From Allorhizobium borbori (GTDB lineage: Bacteria > Pseudomonadota > Alphaproteobacteria > Rhizobiales > Rhizobiaceae): a DNA stretch of 64,000 bases. Location of the stretch: positions 124,001 through 188,000 of the forward strand of contig NZ_JACIDU010000001.1 in NCBI RefSeq assembly GCF_014196535.1. The letters are read 5' to 3'. Below, piece after piece: positions 9,064-18,578 of the stretch. A program made the translations under genes and the position numbers. Under the pieces are notes generated by a model. That model was not told where the DNA came from. It did not search any database and was given only the letters and a program-made list of their open reading frames with translations. Positions within the stretch are counted from its first letter, which is position 1. Every line of letters starts with the position of its first letter.

Positions 9064-9570
9064 TCAAACGGGAACCTGTCCCTCATAGGGATCAGATAAG
9101 CCAAGCCCCGCCAAAATGCGAGTCTCAAGCCCTTCCATTTCCTCCGCCTCTTCGGCTGTCATGTGATCGTACCCGAAAAGATGCAAAAAGCCATGCACAA
9201 GAAGATGGGTCAAATGCTCGTCGAACGTTTTTTCCAGCGCAACCGCTTCCCGCTCCACCGTTTCGCGTGCCACCACGATATCGCCCAGCATGGGACCAGG
9301 CATGTCGGAGGGTTGAATGGGCATGGCCGGGAAGGAGAGAACATTGGTCGGCTTGTCCTGCCCGCGCCACTCGGCGTTGATCTCCTGTACGTCCTCGTCA
9401 CCGGTGAAGAGCAACGAGACCTCGACCGGATGCGCGGGAAAGGGCTGCCCCTCGGTTTCAGCGAGGTAGCGTGCCGCAGCGCCCAGAATGCGCGCCGCAG
9501 CAGCCTCCAGAATGGCTTCGTCGGGCCATCCAGCGTCCTCGACGCTTACCTGTATGTCCAGTTCGGGCAT
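9064..9570 (-). CDS. ybeY: Endoribonuclease YbeY (rRNA maturation factor)
   Basis: Single-strand-specific zinc endoribonuclease needed for 16S rRNA 3'-end processing and 70S quality control. 168 residues from the ATG at 9570. The metal-binding motif HGFLHLFGYDH supplies the three histidines (H-x3-H-x5-H). NVLSFP, another conserved block, is also present. The start lies 10 bases after the phoH stop, so the pair is translationally close. Confidence 0.95.
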   Translation of the reverse strand: MPELDIQVSVEDAGWPDEAILEAAAARILGAAARYLAETEGQPFPAHPVEVSLLFTGDEDVQEINAEWRGQDKPTNVLSFPAMPIQPSDMPGPMLGDIVVARETVEREAVALEKTFDEHLTHLLVHGFLHLFGYDHMTAEEAEEMEGLETRILAGLGLSDPYEGQVPV

Positions 9571-9580
9571 TGCCTGTCGC

Positions 9581-10663
9581 TTATTCCTGCGGTTCGACCG
9601 GGGTGTCGTCCTGCACCGCCGGCGCATCGTCGGGACGGGGAACGTAAAGCGCGTCGTAAGCCTGAACGATGCGACCGACCAGCGGATGACGGACCACATC
9701 CGTATCCTTGAAGCGGACCACGGAGATACCCTCGACACCCTTGAGCACGTCCAGCGCTTCCACCAGACCGGACTTGACGCCGCGCGGAAGATCCACCTGG
9801 CTCGGATCACCGGTGATGATCATCCGGGAATTCTCACCAAGACGGGTCAAGAACATCTTCATCTGCATGGATGTGGTGTTCTGCGCCTCGTCGAGAATGA
9901 CGGCGGCATTGGCGAGCGTGCGCCCGCGCATGAAGGCCAGCGGTGCGATTTCGATGACGCCGGCGGTGATCGCCCGCTCCACCTTGTCGCCGGGGATCAT
10001 GTCGTAAAGCGCGTCATAGAGCGGCCGCAGATAGGGATCGACCTTTTCCTTCATGTCGCCCGGCAGGAAGCCTAGACGCTCACCGGCTTCGACGGCGGGA
10101 CGCGACAGGATGATCTTGTCGACCGCGCCGCGCTCCAGAAGCTGGGCGGCCTGCGCAACGGCCAGATAGGTCTTGCCTGTGCCGGCGGGGCCGACGCCGA
10201 AGACCAGTTCCGACCGTTCCAGCGCACGCATATAAGCGTCCTGCGTCGGCGTGCGGGCGGCGATGGTTTTCTTGCGGGTGGAAATCTGCGCCATGGAAAG
10301 GCGGGCGCGACGTTCCAGCGTCGGCAGCGTGAGCTGATCGTCGGCAGCCAGCGCCATGCGGATGGCGCCCTCCACATCGGAAAGCTCGACGGAACCCCCG
10401 CTCTGCAGGCGGGCATAAAGGAAATCAAGCGCGCGGCGAGCCTGATTGGTCGCGGTCACATCGCCCTTGATTGCAACGGAATTTCCGCGGGGATGGGCGG
10501 CGATATTGAGCCGCTGCTCCAGAAGCTTGAGATTTTCATCGAACTGGCCGAAGAGTTGCCCGGCTAACCGGTTATTCTCGAAGGTCAGGACAAAGTGGTT
10601 GGCGTCGGTTGCCGCACTTTTGGGTTGGCGCGTGGGGGTGGCTACCAATTCCTGTCCGTTCAA
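9581..10663 (-). CDS. phoH: PhoH-like ATPase (YbeZ type)
   Basis: P-loop ATPase, probably an RNA helicase-like partner of YbeY. 360 residues, Walker A GPAGTGKTYLA near residue 160 and Walker B AVILDEAQN near residue 253. The start is a TTG at 10663: GAGGAG lies 9 bases upstream and homology begins right after it. The nearest ATG is out of frame and opens a three-codon minicistron whose TGA overlaps the TTG. Upstream neighbour is miaB, downstream ybeY, the classic order. Confidence 0.93.
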   Translation of the reverse strand: MNGQELVATPTRQPKSAATDANHFVLTFENNRLAGQLFGQFDENLKLLEQRLNIAAHPRGNSVAIKGDVTATNQARRALDFLYARLQSGGSVELSDVEGAIRMALAADDQLTLPTLERRARLSMAQISTRKKTIAARTPTQDAYMRALERSELVFGVGPAGTGKTYLAVAQAAQLLERGAVDKIILSRPAVEAGERLGFLPGDMKEKVDPYLRPLYDALYDMIPGDKVERAITAGVIEIAPLAFMRGRTLANAAVILDEAQNTTSMQMKMFLTRLGENSRMIITGDPSQVDLPRGVKSGLVEALDVLKGVEGISVVRFKDTDVVRHPLVGRIVQAYDALYVPRPDDAPAVQDDTPVEPQE

Positions 10664-10687
10664 GCGGTCATGCTCCTCTAGTTTGGC

Positions 10688-12073
10688 CTATGATAGCTCC
10701 AACACCATGTCAGCATAAAGACTATTCGGCCCGGTTCCAGTGATTCGCACAGGAATAATGTCACCGATTTCGACGCCCTTTGCATCAACATTTACAGACT
10801 GGAGCCAGGGCGAGCGTCCGATAAGCTGTCCGGGGAACCGGCCGGGCTTTTCCAGAAGCAGTGAAACGGTCTTGCCGACACAGGATTGATTGAACGCCGC
10901 CTGCTGTTCGATGAGCAGCGACTGCAGGCGTTCCAGCCGCTCGGCCTTCACTTCTTCCGCCACATGGTCGGGCATGTCCGCACCCGGCGTGCCGGGGCGG
11001 CTCGAATATTTGAAGGAAAAGGCGGCGGCATATTTCACCGCCCGCACCACGTCCATGGTCGCTTCGAAATCCGCATCCGTCTCGCCGGGGAAGCCGGTGA
11101 TGAAATCGCCGGACATGGCAATATCGGGGCGAACGCTGCGAATACGATCGATGAGGCGCAGATAGTCATCGGCCGTGTGGCGGCGGTTCATGGCCTTCAG
11201 AATGCGGTCGGAACCGGACTGGATCGGCAGATGCAGGTAGGGCATGAGCTTGCGGAGATCGGCATGGGCCTCGATCAGCCGGTCGTCCATATCGCGCGGA
11301 TGGCTGGTGGTGTAGCGCAGGCGCTCCAGACCCGGAATGTCGGCCAGCCGGTAAAGTAGATCGCCCAGCCCCCACTCCCGCCCGTCGGGACCTTCCGCCC
11401 GCCAGGCATTGACGTTCTGGCCCAGCAGCGTCACCTCGCGCACGCCGCCATCGACCAAGCGTTTCGCCTCATCGATGATCTGGGCCAGCGGACGCGAAAC
11501 CTCGGAACCGCGCGTGTAGGGCACGACGCAGAAGGTGCAGAACTTGTCGCAGCCCTCCTGCACGGTCAGGAAGGCCGTGACGCCGCGGGCACGGGTGCGG
11601 GCGGCGTCCGTCTTCGGCAGATGCTCGAACTTGTCCTCAATGGCGTAATCCGTCTCGACCACCCGGTCACCGGCACGGGCACGGCTCAACGCTTCCGGCA
11701 GGCGGTGATAGGTCTGCGGGCCGACCACGACATCCACCGCCGGTACACGGCGCATGATTTCCTCGCCTTCAGCCTGCGCCACGCAACCGGCTACGCCGAT
11801 CATGAATTCGCGGCCCTCACGGTTGCGCGCTGCCTTCAGGTCGCGCAGACGGCCAAGCTGGGAATAGACCTTCTCGGCCGCCTTCTCGCGGATATGACAG
11901 GTGTTGAGCAGAACCAGATCGGCCTCGGCCATTTCCTCCGTCTGCACATAGCCATCACGCGCCAGCGCATCGCTCATGCGCGTGGAATCGTAGACATTCA
12001 TCTGGCAGCCATAGGTCTTGATGAACACCTTGCGGCTGTTTTCGCCATGCGCGGGCGTCGTCTGTTCGGTCAT
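10688..12073 (-). CDS. miaB: tRNA-2-methylthio-N6-dimethylallyladenosine synthase
   Basis: Radical-SAM enzyme adding the methylthio group to i6A37 in tRNAs reading UNN codons. About 461 residues. The N-terminal domain supplies three cysteines for the auxiliary iron-sulfur cluster ([25 protein letters not shown]). The radical-SAM cluster motif is CDKFCTFC, and a C-terminal TRAM RNA-binding domain follows. The ATG at 12073 is preferred over a TTG two codons earlier. It heads the miaB-phoH-ybeY-corC-lnt series. Confidence 0.96.
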   Translation of the reverse strand: MTEQTTPAHGENSRKVFIKTYGCQMNVYDSTRMSDALARDGYVQTEEMAEADLVLLNTCHIREKAAEKVYSQLGRLRDLKAARNREGREFMIGVAGCVAQAEGEEIMRRVPAVDVVVGPQTYHRLPEALSRARAGDRVVETDYAIEDKFEHLPKTDAARTRARGVTAFLTVQEGCDKFCTFCVVPYTRGSEVSRPLAQIIDEAKRLVDGGVREVTLLGQNVNAWRAEGPDGREWGLGDLLYRLADIPGLERLRYTTSHPRDMDDRLIEAHADLRKLMPYLHLPIQSGSDRILKAMNRRHTADDYLRLIDRIRSVRPDIAMSGDFITGFPGETDADFEATMDVVRAVKYAAAFSFKYSSRPGTPGADMPDHVAEEVKAERLERLQSLLIEQQAAFNQSCVGKTVSLLLEKPGRFPGQLIGRSPWLQSVNVDAKGVEIGDIIPVRITGTGPNSLYADMVLELS

Positions 12074-12176
12074 CGGCAAAAGGGTCCGTGGCGCGGGAAA
12101 GTTTTGCTTTCCTCTAATCGCTTTCGGGCCGGGATCAAATCAAAAAATCGCGGCGCATGCCGGCAAACCGGGAGTT

Positions 12177-12971
12177 TCAGCCCGGTTTGCGGCCCCGCAG
12201 GCGCTCGGACAGCATGGTGCGGATGGTCTTCGTGACATCGGCGGCCAGCACCTTGCGGTTCGCCTCCGGGCCGAACATGATAGCCTCGGCGAAGTCCACA
12301 TCGACTTCGAAAGCGCCCGCTTCAAGGATGCCCTTGAGATGCGGCAGAAGGGTGATATCGCCCGGCCAGGCGGCGATCGGGCGGTGAAAGCGACCCATCG
12401 GCATGCCCTGCACGCCTGTGTAGGCGATGGAAACCGGCTGCACATGGACGGTGCCGTCCGGCACATGGGCGCGCGCTGTGGCGGCGGCACCGAACAGCGA
12501 GGTCTTCACCTCCAGCAGACGGTTGCCGTCGGAGGTCGTGCCTTCGGGAAAAAGGACGACGATTTCGCCACCCTTCAATCGCTCGGCAATCTCGTCCACC
12601 TGCTCGCCGGTCTTGGCGCGGGCCTCACGCGCCACGAAAATGGTCTTCTGCAGCTTTGCCAGAATGCCGAAAACCGGCCAGCCCGCCACATCGGTCTTGG
12701 CGATGAAGACGACATCGGCCAGCGCGCCGAGCACGAGAATATCCACCCAGGAGGCGTGGTTGGCGATGAGCATCAACGGGCGACGGCGATCCACGCAGCC
12801 ATGGGTGCGGATTTCAAGCCCGATCAGCCAACAGGCGACGCGATGCCAGAGGCGGGGAATGCGGCGGCGGATTTTCCAGTCGAACCGAAGCCCCAGAAGC
12901 TGGAACGGCAGAAGCACCAACGTCACAAAGAGAAGGGAAATTGCGACGAAGGCCGAACGGAGCGCCAGCAT
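12177..12971 (-). CDS. olsA: 1-acyl-sn-glycerol-3-phosphate acyltransferase family (OlsA-like)
   Basis: 264 residues, membrane-anchored by an N-terminal hydrophobic helix (about 5-27). Acyltransferase motifs are NHASWVD (catalytic His/Asp) near residue 67 and FPEGTTSDG near residue 125. The family acylates lysophosphatidate. The gene found at this place in Sinorhizobium, between miaB and the fur-like gene, is olsA, which acylates lyso-ornithine lipid. olsB, the first enzyme of that pathway, is also in this window at 26.7-27.6 kb. The OlsA role is inferred from similarity and gene order; dual activity on phospholipid is possible. Confidence 0.8.
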   Translation of the reverse strand: MLALRSAFVAISLLFVTLVLLPFQLLGLRFDWKIRRRIPRLWHRVACWLIGLEIRTHGCVDRRRPLMLIANHASWVDILVLGALADVVFIAKTDVAGWPVFGILAKLQKTIFVAREARAKTGEQVDEIAERLKGGEIVVLFPEGTTSDGNRLLEVKTSLFGAAATARAHVPDGTVHVQPVSIAYTGVQGMPMGRFHRPIAAWPGDITLLPHLKGILEAGAFEVDVDFAEAIMFGPEANRKVLAADVTKTIRTMLSERLRGRKPG

Positions 12972-12980
12972 GGAACGGGA

Positions 12981-13409
12981 TCAACCCTCGTCCTTGCGGA
13001 TCGGCACGCCGTACAGCTCGAAACGATGATCGATCAGCCTCAGTCCGTATTCCCGCGCGATGCGCTCCTGAAGCGCCTCGATCTCCGGCGAGTGGAACTC
13101 GATCACCTCACCGGTCTTGAGGTTGATGAGGTGGTCGTGATGCTCTTCCGGCACAGTCTCGTAGCGCGAGCGGCCATCGCGAAAATCGTGGCGGGCAATG
13201 ATGCCGGCATCTTCGAACAGTTTCAGCGTGCGATAGACGGTCGAAATCGAAATACGCGGGTCGACCTTCACCGCACGGCGGTGCAATTCCTCGACATCCG
13301 GATGATCATCGGATTCCTCAAGGATGCGGGCAATCACCCGGCGCTGCTCCGTCATACGCATTCCGCGCTCGGTGCAAAGCTCTTCAAGCGTGCTGGAAAG
13401 ATCGGCCAT
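12981..13409 (-). CDS. mur: Fur-family metalloregulator, Mur type
   Basis: 142-residue winged-helix repressor. The N-terminal DNA-binding domain (about 1-85) contains the recognition region STVYRTLKLFEDAG. The C-terminal dimerisation domain has the metal ligand stretch EEHHDHLINL. The CxxC pair that holds structural zinc in enterobacterial Fur is missing here (INLKTGEVIEF instead of a cysteine pair), as in rhizobial Mur, which answers to manganese rather than iron. Ten bases upstream of olsA on the same strand. The Mur assignment rests on sequence style and lineage. Confidence 0.87.
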   Translation of the reverse strand: MADLSSTLEELCTERGMRMTEQRRVIARILEESDDHPDVEELHRRAVKVDPRISISTVYRTLKLFEDAGIIARHDFRDGRSRYETVPEEHHDHLINLKTGEVIEFHSPEIEALQERIAREYGLRLIDHRFELYGVPIRKDEG

Positions 13410-13446
13410 GCGGCGCCCCCCGTCCGTTCAGGTCTTGAGAAAGGGG

Positions 13447-13938
13447 TTAGCCAAGATCGCGGCGCATGACAAGCGCCGTCGAGCGTGTCCCGTCCTCTGC
13501 CGCGTAATAGGCCGCCCGTTCGCCGACCTTGGCAAAGCCGAGCTTGGCATAAAGTCCGATAGCCGGCGTATTGGCCGAATCGACCTCAAGGAACATTTCG
13601 GTAGCGCCGCGCAGATGTGCCTCGCTCATCGCAGCGCGCATCAACCGCCAGCCGAGGCCGGCACGGCCCGCTTTTTCCGCCACGGCAACGGTGAGGATTT
13701 CCGCCTCGCCCGCCACTTCACGGGCCAGCACGAAGCCGGCCAGCGGCCGACCATTCCAGGCATTTGTCTGGCGGGCCACGAAGCCGAAAACCGTATCCTG
13801 CGAAAACAGGGAGGCGAACTCATCCTCGCTCCAGGGCGCGGGAAAGCGGTCGGCATGCAGCGCGGCAATATCCCCGCAGTCACGACCTTCCATGGGCGCG
13901 ATATCAAATTCAGGCGCTCCGGTGAAATATTTCAGCAT
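13447..13938 (-). CDS. rimI: Ribosomal-protein-alanine N-acetyltransferase
   Basis: GNAT-fold acetyltransferase of 163 residues that acetylates the N-terminal alanine of ribosomal protein S18 in the type species. The acetyl-CoA-binding segment AGLGWRLMRAAM lies at about residues 93-104, followed by FLEVDSANTPAIGLYAKLGF. It lies 17 bases downstream of tsaB; a tsaB-rimI pairing is widespread. Confidence 0.92.
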   Translation of the reverse strand: MLKYFTGAPEFDIAPMEGRDCGDIAALHADRFPAPWSEDEFASLFSQDTVFGFVARQTNAWNGRPLAGFVLAREVAGEAEILTVAVAEKAGRAGLGWRLMRAAMSEAHLRGATEMFLEVDSANTPAIGLYAKLGFAKVGERAAYYAAEDGTRSTALVMRRDLG

Positions 13939-13955
13939 GCTTGTCTCGATTGTTA

Positions 13956-14606
13956 TCAGGCGCGGGCGACGGCGAAGCCCATTTGCGGCTTGGCATCGGG
14001 ACCACGCAGGTAGAGCGGCGACGGCGCAAGCGCCGTATCACCCATGCCCAGACGGGCGATGAAAAGCGGCGGGTAGCGATCCGTTTGCACTTCCGCCCCT
14101 TCGACCAGCAGGGCGCGTGCCGAACCGACAACCACGGCGCCGCTTTCGCGGGCAAGGTTTGCGGCCTCCTCATGGCCCAGAAGACGCGGCGCGGTGAGCG
14201 CCTCGCCCGTGGCAGAAAAGAGCTGGGCATAGATCTCGTCGCGCCGGGCATCGATCGCTGCCAGAACCGGCTGTCCGGGATGATCTTCCTGCGCCGCAAG
14301 GCCGATGACCGAGAGCGTCGAAACACCGGCCGCTTCGATGCCAAGCGAGAGCGCGAAACCGCGCGCCGCGGCCACACCGACCCGAATGCCCGTGAACGAG
14401 CCGGGACCGACCGTCACGGCAATCTTTTCAACGGCGTCGAGCGTCAATCCGGCCTGTTCCAGCGCCTGATCGATCACCGCCATCAGCCGTTCGGCATGGC
14501 CCTTGCCAATGGTCTCGACGACGCTCGACAGAAGACGATCCTGCACGGAATCGTAAAGGGCGGCGGTGCAATCGCCCGCCGCCGTATCCAGCACCAGAAG
14601 GATCAT
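13956..14606 (-). CDS. tsaB: tRNA threonylcarbamoyladenosine biosynthesis protein TsaB
   Basis: Partner of TsaD in making the t6A37 modification of ANN-reading tRNAs. 216 residues from the ATG at 14606, which overlaps the upstream nfuA stop by 4 bases (ATGA). Starts MILLVLDTAAGDCTAAL, and GPGSFTGIRVGVA is the family signature. The ASKHA fold lacks catalytic residues, consistent with a scaffold. Translational coupling to nfuA is likely. Confidence 0.94.
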   Translation of the reverse strand: MILLVLDTAAGDCTAALYDSVQDRLLSSVVETIGKGHAERLMAVIDQALEQAGLTLDAVEKIAVTVGPGSFTGIRVGVAAARGFALSLGIEAAGVSTLSVIGLAAQEDHPGQPVLAAIDARRDEIYAQLFSATGEALTAPRLLGHEEAANLARESGAVVVGSARALLVEGAEVQTDRYPPLFIARLGMGDTALAPSPLYLRGPDAKPQMGFAVARA

Positions 14607-15172
14607 ACGCCGACGGCTTCGACTTCGCGGATTTCCGGAACGAAATGGCGAAGCAGGTTCTGCACGCCGTGCTTCAACGTGGCCGTGGAAGACGGGCAAC
14701 CCGAGCAGGCGCCCTTCATGTTGAGGTAGACCGTGCCGTCCTTGTAACCGCGGAAGGTAATGTCACCGCCATCCTGAGCGACAGCCGGGCGAACACGGGT
14801 TTCCAGCAGTTCCTTGATCGTCGCCACGATACCCTCATCATCGGCGTCGAAGAACTCGTCGTCCGAATCGACGTCAACGGCCGGGCCGTTCTTGCCCATC
14901 ACCGGTGCGCCGGACATGAAGTGTTCCATGATCGTGCCGAGGATCGCCGGCTTCAGGTGCGGCCATTCCTGGCTGTCCTTGGTGACGGTGATGAAGTCAT
15001 AGCCAAAGAAAACGCCCGTGACGCCCGAAACGCCGAAAAGGCGCGCGGCCAGCGGCGAGGTTTCGGCATCCGCCGCAGAGCGGAACTCGGCCGTGCCGTT
15101 TTCCATCACCACGCGGCCGGGCAGGAATTTCAGCGTGGCCGGGTTCGGGGTGGTCTCGGTCTGGATGAACAT
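14603..15172 (-). CDS. nfuA: NfuA/NifU-like iron-sulfur cluster carrier
   Basis: 189 residues. An N-terminal Nfu_N domain (MFIQTETTPNPATLKFLP) is followed by a C-terminal NifU-type domain with the cluster-binding C-x-x-C in GACSGCPSS near residue 159. It carries 4Fe-4S clusters to apo-proteins; MiaB, a cluster enzyme, is encoded in the same run. The ATG follows GGAGACATCC. Its stop overlaps the tsaB start. Confidence 0.93.
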   Translation of the reverse strand: MFIQTETTPNPATLKFLPGRVVMENGTAEFRSAADAETSPLAARLFGVSGVTGVFFGYDFITVTKDSQEWPHLKPAILGTIMEHFMSGAPVMGKNGPAVDVDSDDEFFDADDEGIVATIKELLETRVRPAVAQDGGDITFRGYKDGTVYLNMKGACSGCPSSTATLKHGVQNLLRHFVPEIREVEAVGV

Positions 15173-15292
15173 GGATGTCTCCCTGCGGCAAGCCGCGTGT
15201 TTTAGAATTCTTCCAAAATATAACTCTGCCGCTCATCTTTCAAGAGCGACGGGCGAGACAAAACGTCCGGGACAGGGCTGCTCACGGCCTTG

Positions 15293-15784
15293 TCAGCACA
15301 GCGCGTCGATCTCCTCGTTGGTCAGCGTATCCGGCAGAACCGTGACGGGAATGGGAAATGCAGCGCCGCGACCGGCAATCGACGACACCAGCGGCCCCGG
15401 CCCATCCTTGGTCGAACCGGCGGCCAGCACCAGAATGGCGATGTCGCGATCCTCTTCGATCACCGCATTGATCTGCTCGGCGGCGGAGCCTTCACGGATG
15501 ACGATTTCCGGATCGACGCCCATGGTCTCGCGCACCTGGGCGGCGGCGGCGGCAACGACGTTTTCGGCCTCCTCACGCGCTTCGGCCCGCATGATCTCCT
15601 CGACGCCCAGCCATTGCTGGAAATCGCCGTCGGGAATGACATAGACCAGCACCAACCCGCCATTGGAATTCTTGGCGCGGCGGCCGGCATAATGCACGGC
15701 GCGGGCGCATTCGGGCGTGTTGTCGATAACGGCCATGAACTTGCGCCGATGGCCTTCGAGGCTGGACAATCGTTTTGAAACCAT
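15293..15784 (-). CDS. Universal stress protein (UspA family)
   Basis: 163 residues, single Usp domain. N-terminal segment FMAVIDNTPECARAVHYA begins the fold, and the C-terminal nucleotide-loop region reads VLAAGSTKDGPGPLVSS, a diverged G-2x-G-9x-G(S/T) type. ATG follows GGAGGCTTC. It sits between trpS and nfuA on the same strand with a 120-base gap to nfuA. The precise role is unknown. Confidence 0.9.
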   Translation of the reverse strand: MVSKRLSSLEGHRRKFMAVIDNTPECARAVHYAGRRAKNSNGGLVLVYVIPDGDFQQWLGVEEIMRAEAREEAENVVAAAAAQVRETMGVDPEIVIREGSAAEQINAVIEEDRDIAILVLAAGSTKDGPGPLVSSIAGRGAAFPIPVTVLPDTLTNEEIDALC

Positions 15785-15839
15785 GAAGCCTCCATCCGCA
15801 AAACCGCTGACCGGCGGGACGGGCCCGCCGGGTGCAATA

Positions 15840-16910
15840 TTATCGTACGAAACCGATGATGTCGCGCACGTCCGTCATGGTTTTTTCGGCGATCTCGCGG
15901 GCGCGGGCGCCGCCATCGCGCAACACGGCGTCGATATGTTCGGGCGCATCGAGAAGGCGGCGCATCTCCTCGCCGATGGGCGAGAGAACGTTGACGGCAA
16001 GTTCGACCAGCGCCGGCTTGAAGGCCGAGAACTGCTGGCCGCCGAACTGTTCCAGCACCTTTTCGCGGGTACTGTCGGAGAGCGCTGCATAGATGCCGAC
16101 GAGGTTTGCGGCTTCCGGGCGACCGGCAAGGCCGGCGACTTCGGAGGGCAGTGCGTCGGGGTCGGTCTTGGCCTTGCGGATCTTCTTGGCGATGGCGTCG
16201 GCGTCATCGGTGAGGTTGATGCGCGAAAGATCGGACGGGTCCGATTTCGACATCTTCTTGGTGCCGTCCTTCAGCGACATGACGCGCGGCGCGGGACCGC
16301 CGATCAGCGGCTCGACCATCGGGAAATAGGCGTGCACCGGCTCTTCGCCGACGGTGATATCGACACCGAGGCCCTGCTTGCGGATATGCGCACCGAAGTC
16401 GATGTTGAACTTCTGGGCGATGTCGCGGGCAAGCTCCAGATGCTGCTTCTGGTCTTCGCCAACCGGAACGTGGGTGGCACGGTAGACCATGATGTCGGCG
16501 GCCATCAGGCTCGGATAGGCCAGCAGGCCGAGCGAAACCTGCTCGGCATTCTTGCCGCCTGTCTTGTCCTTGAACTGGGTCATGCGCTCCATCCAGCCGA
16601 TGCGCGCGACGCAGTTGAATATCCAGGCGAGTTCCGCGTGCTGCGGCACCGCCGACTGGTTGAAGACGATGCTCTTCCTGGGATCGATGCCGGAGGCAAG
16701 GAAGGCCGCGGTGATCGAGCGGATCTGGGTCGGCATGTCATCATGCACGAGTTGGGCGGTCAGGGCATGCAGGTCCACGACGCAATAGATGCAGTCGCGG
16801 TCTTCCGCCTGCAAAGCCACGAACTTGCGGATGGCGCCGAGATAGTTGCCGAGGTGGAGATTTCCGGTGGGCTGGATACCGGAAAAGACAAGCGGTTTGA
16901 ATTCAGTCAT
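15840..16910 (-). CDS. trpS: Tryptophanyl-tRNA synthetase
   Basis: Class I aminoacyl-tRNA synthetase charging tRNA-Trp. 356 residues. The HIGH-like motif lies in [15 protein letters not shown] near residue 15 and the KMSKS motif in [10 protein letters not shown] near residue 218. ATG follows GAGGACGACG. It follows murJ on the same strand, 78 bases away. Confidence 0.97.
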   Translation of the reverse strand: MTEFKPLVFSGIQPTGNLHLGNYLGAIRKFVALQAEDRDCIYCVVDLHALTAQLVHDDMPTQIRSITAAFLASGIDPRKSIVFNQSAVPQHAELAWIFNCVARIGWMERMTQFKDKTGGKNAEQVSLGLLAYPSLMAADIMVYRATHVPVGEDQKQHLELARDIAQKFNIDFGAHIRKQGLGVDITVGEEPVHAYFPMVEPLIGGPAPRVMSLKDGTKKMSKSDPSDLSRINLTDDADAIAKKIRKAKTDPDALPSEVAGLAGRPEAANLVGIYAALSDSTREKVLEQFGGQQFSAFKPALVELAVNVLSPIGEEMRRLLDAPEHIDAVLRDGGARAREIAEKTMTDVRDIIGFVR

Positions 16911-16988
16911 CGTCGTCCTCGACAGGCGGGCAAGGGAATTTGGTGCGGGCTGTATGCACCCTCACCCGCCGCCGATCAAGAAAAACCT

Positions 16989-18578
16989 TTACTCCGAAAC
17001 CGGCTCGGCCTTCGGCTTTGCACCGCGTTTCAGGGCACGCGTCAGCATCGAGCGATCCGCCCCGCCAGTGGCGAAGGCAAGGCCGAAATAGATGACCATG
17101 GCCGCCAGAACGAGGGCAGCAACCGTAGCCGCCTTGATCGCCGTCGCAGCCGACGAGGCCAGTTGCGGCCCAAGGAAGGCGATGGCGTAATGCAGTGCCA
17201 CGGCCATCAACCCGGCGGAAAGAACAAGACGCGGAATGCGTTTCAGCAATGGCTTGTCGCTGCCCCAATGGCCGCGTTTCACTAGCGTGAAAAACAGCAG
17301 GCCTGCATTGACCCAGCCGGCGACGATCTCGGCGGTGGCGATGCCGAGCGCCGAAAGCTTCGGGAAGAGCGTGATGGCAAGCGTCACGTTCACCAGAACG
17401 GAAATACCGGCGAAGATCATCGGCGTGCGCGTGTCCTCCCGGGCGAAGAAGCCGGGAATGAAGGCCTTGATGAGCACGAAGGCGGGCAGACCGAGGCCAT
17501 AGAGCCCGAGAATGGCGCCGACCGTGACCGTCGAGTCCGCATGGAAATTGCCGCGTTCATAAAGCAGCCGCACGATCGGTTCGGACATGACGAGCAGCGC
17601 GGCAGCAGCCGGCAGCGTCAGGAACAGCACGAACTCCACAGAGCGGTTCTGGAGATTGGCTGCTTCCGTCGCCGCGCCACCACGCAGCGCCCGCGCCAGT
17701 TCCGGCAGAAGCACGGTCGCGACCGCGATGCCGATGACACCCAGCGGAAGCTGGTAGATGCGGTCGGCATAAACGAGCGAGGACACAGCTCCCTCGGCGC
17801 CTGACGCAATGGCCGTGTTGATGAGCAGGTTGACCTGGGTGATGCCGCCGGTGATTGCCGCCGGCAGCGCCAGCACGAGCAGCCGCTTCACATTGGCGGT
17901 GAGACGCGGGCGGCGGAAGCCGATCTTCATGCCGGCATGGCGAACGGCTCCCCAGACGATGGCAAGCTGCACCACGCCAGCCGCCATGACGCCCCAGGAC
18001 AGACCAAGACCGACATCGAGCGCGTCATAATCCTTCCACCAGGCAAGCGCCAGCACGCCGATGAGGATGAAATTCAGAAAGACCGGAGCAATCGCCGCCG
18101 CGAAATAGCGATGCAGCGAGTTCAGCATGCCGCCCATCATCGCCGCCAGCGACATGCAGGCAAGATAGGGGAACATGACGGTGGCAAGCCGCACCGTGAG
18201 ATCGAATTTCACGGGGTCGTCGGAAAAGCCCGGCGCGATCACTGTGCGCACCAGAAGCGGCATGGACAGTTCCATGACAATGGTGATGGCCAGCAGCACG
18301 GTGAAGAGAACGCCGAACACTTCCTCCGAAAAACGCCGCGCGCCTTCCATGCCACCGGCATCGATCTCCTTGGCGAAGAGCGGCACGAAGGCGGAGTTGA
18401 ACGCCCCTTCGGCGAAAAGGCGACGAAAGGTATTTGGAAAACGGAAGGCGGCGTTGAAGGCATCGGCCACGGGGCCGGTGCCTACGGCCGAGGCCATCAG
18501 CATTTCACGCACGAAGCCGAAGACGCGACTGCCGAGCGTGGCGCCGCCGACGGTCGCGAACTTCTTGAGAAGGCTCAT
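16989..18578 (-). CDS. murJ: Lipid II flippase MurJ (MviN)
   Basis: Integral membrane protein of 529 residues with about 14 hydrophobic helices. It moves the peptidoglycan precursor lipid II across the inner membrane. Conserved N-terminal features include [13 protein letters not shown] and the [21 protein letters not shown] region, cut here to the key [15 protein letters not shown]. The start overlaps the glnD stop by 4 bases, giving translational coupling. Confidence 0.96.
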   Translation of the reverse strand: MSLLKKFATVGGATLGSRVFGFVREMLMASAVGTGPVADAFNAAFRFPNTFRRLFAEGAFNSAFVPLFAKEIDAGGMEGARRFSEEVFGVLFTVLLAITIVMELSMPLLVRTVIAPGFSDDPVKFDLTVRLATVMFPYLACMSLAAMMGGMLNSLHRYFAAAIAPVFLNFILIGVLALAWWKDYDALDVGLGLSWGVMAAGVVQLAIVWGAVRHAGMKIGFRRPRLTANVKRLLVLALPAAITGGITQVNLLINTAIASGAEGAVSSLVYADRIYQLPLGVIGIAVATVLLPELARALRGGAATEAANLQNRSVEFVLFLTLPAAAALLVMSEPIVRLLYERGNFHADSTVTVGAILGLYGLGLPAFVLIKAFIPGFFAREDTRTPMIFAGISVLVNVTLAITLFPKLSALGIATAEIVAGWVNAGLLFFTLVKRGHWGSDKPLLKRIPRLVLSAGLMAVALHYAIAFLGPQLASSAATAIKAATVAALVLAAMVIYFGLAFATGGADRSMLTRALKRGAKPKAEPVSE

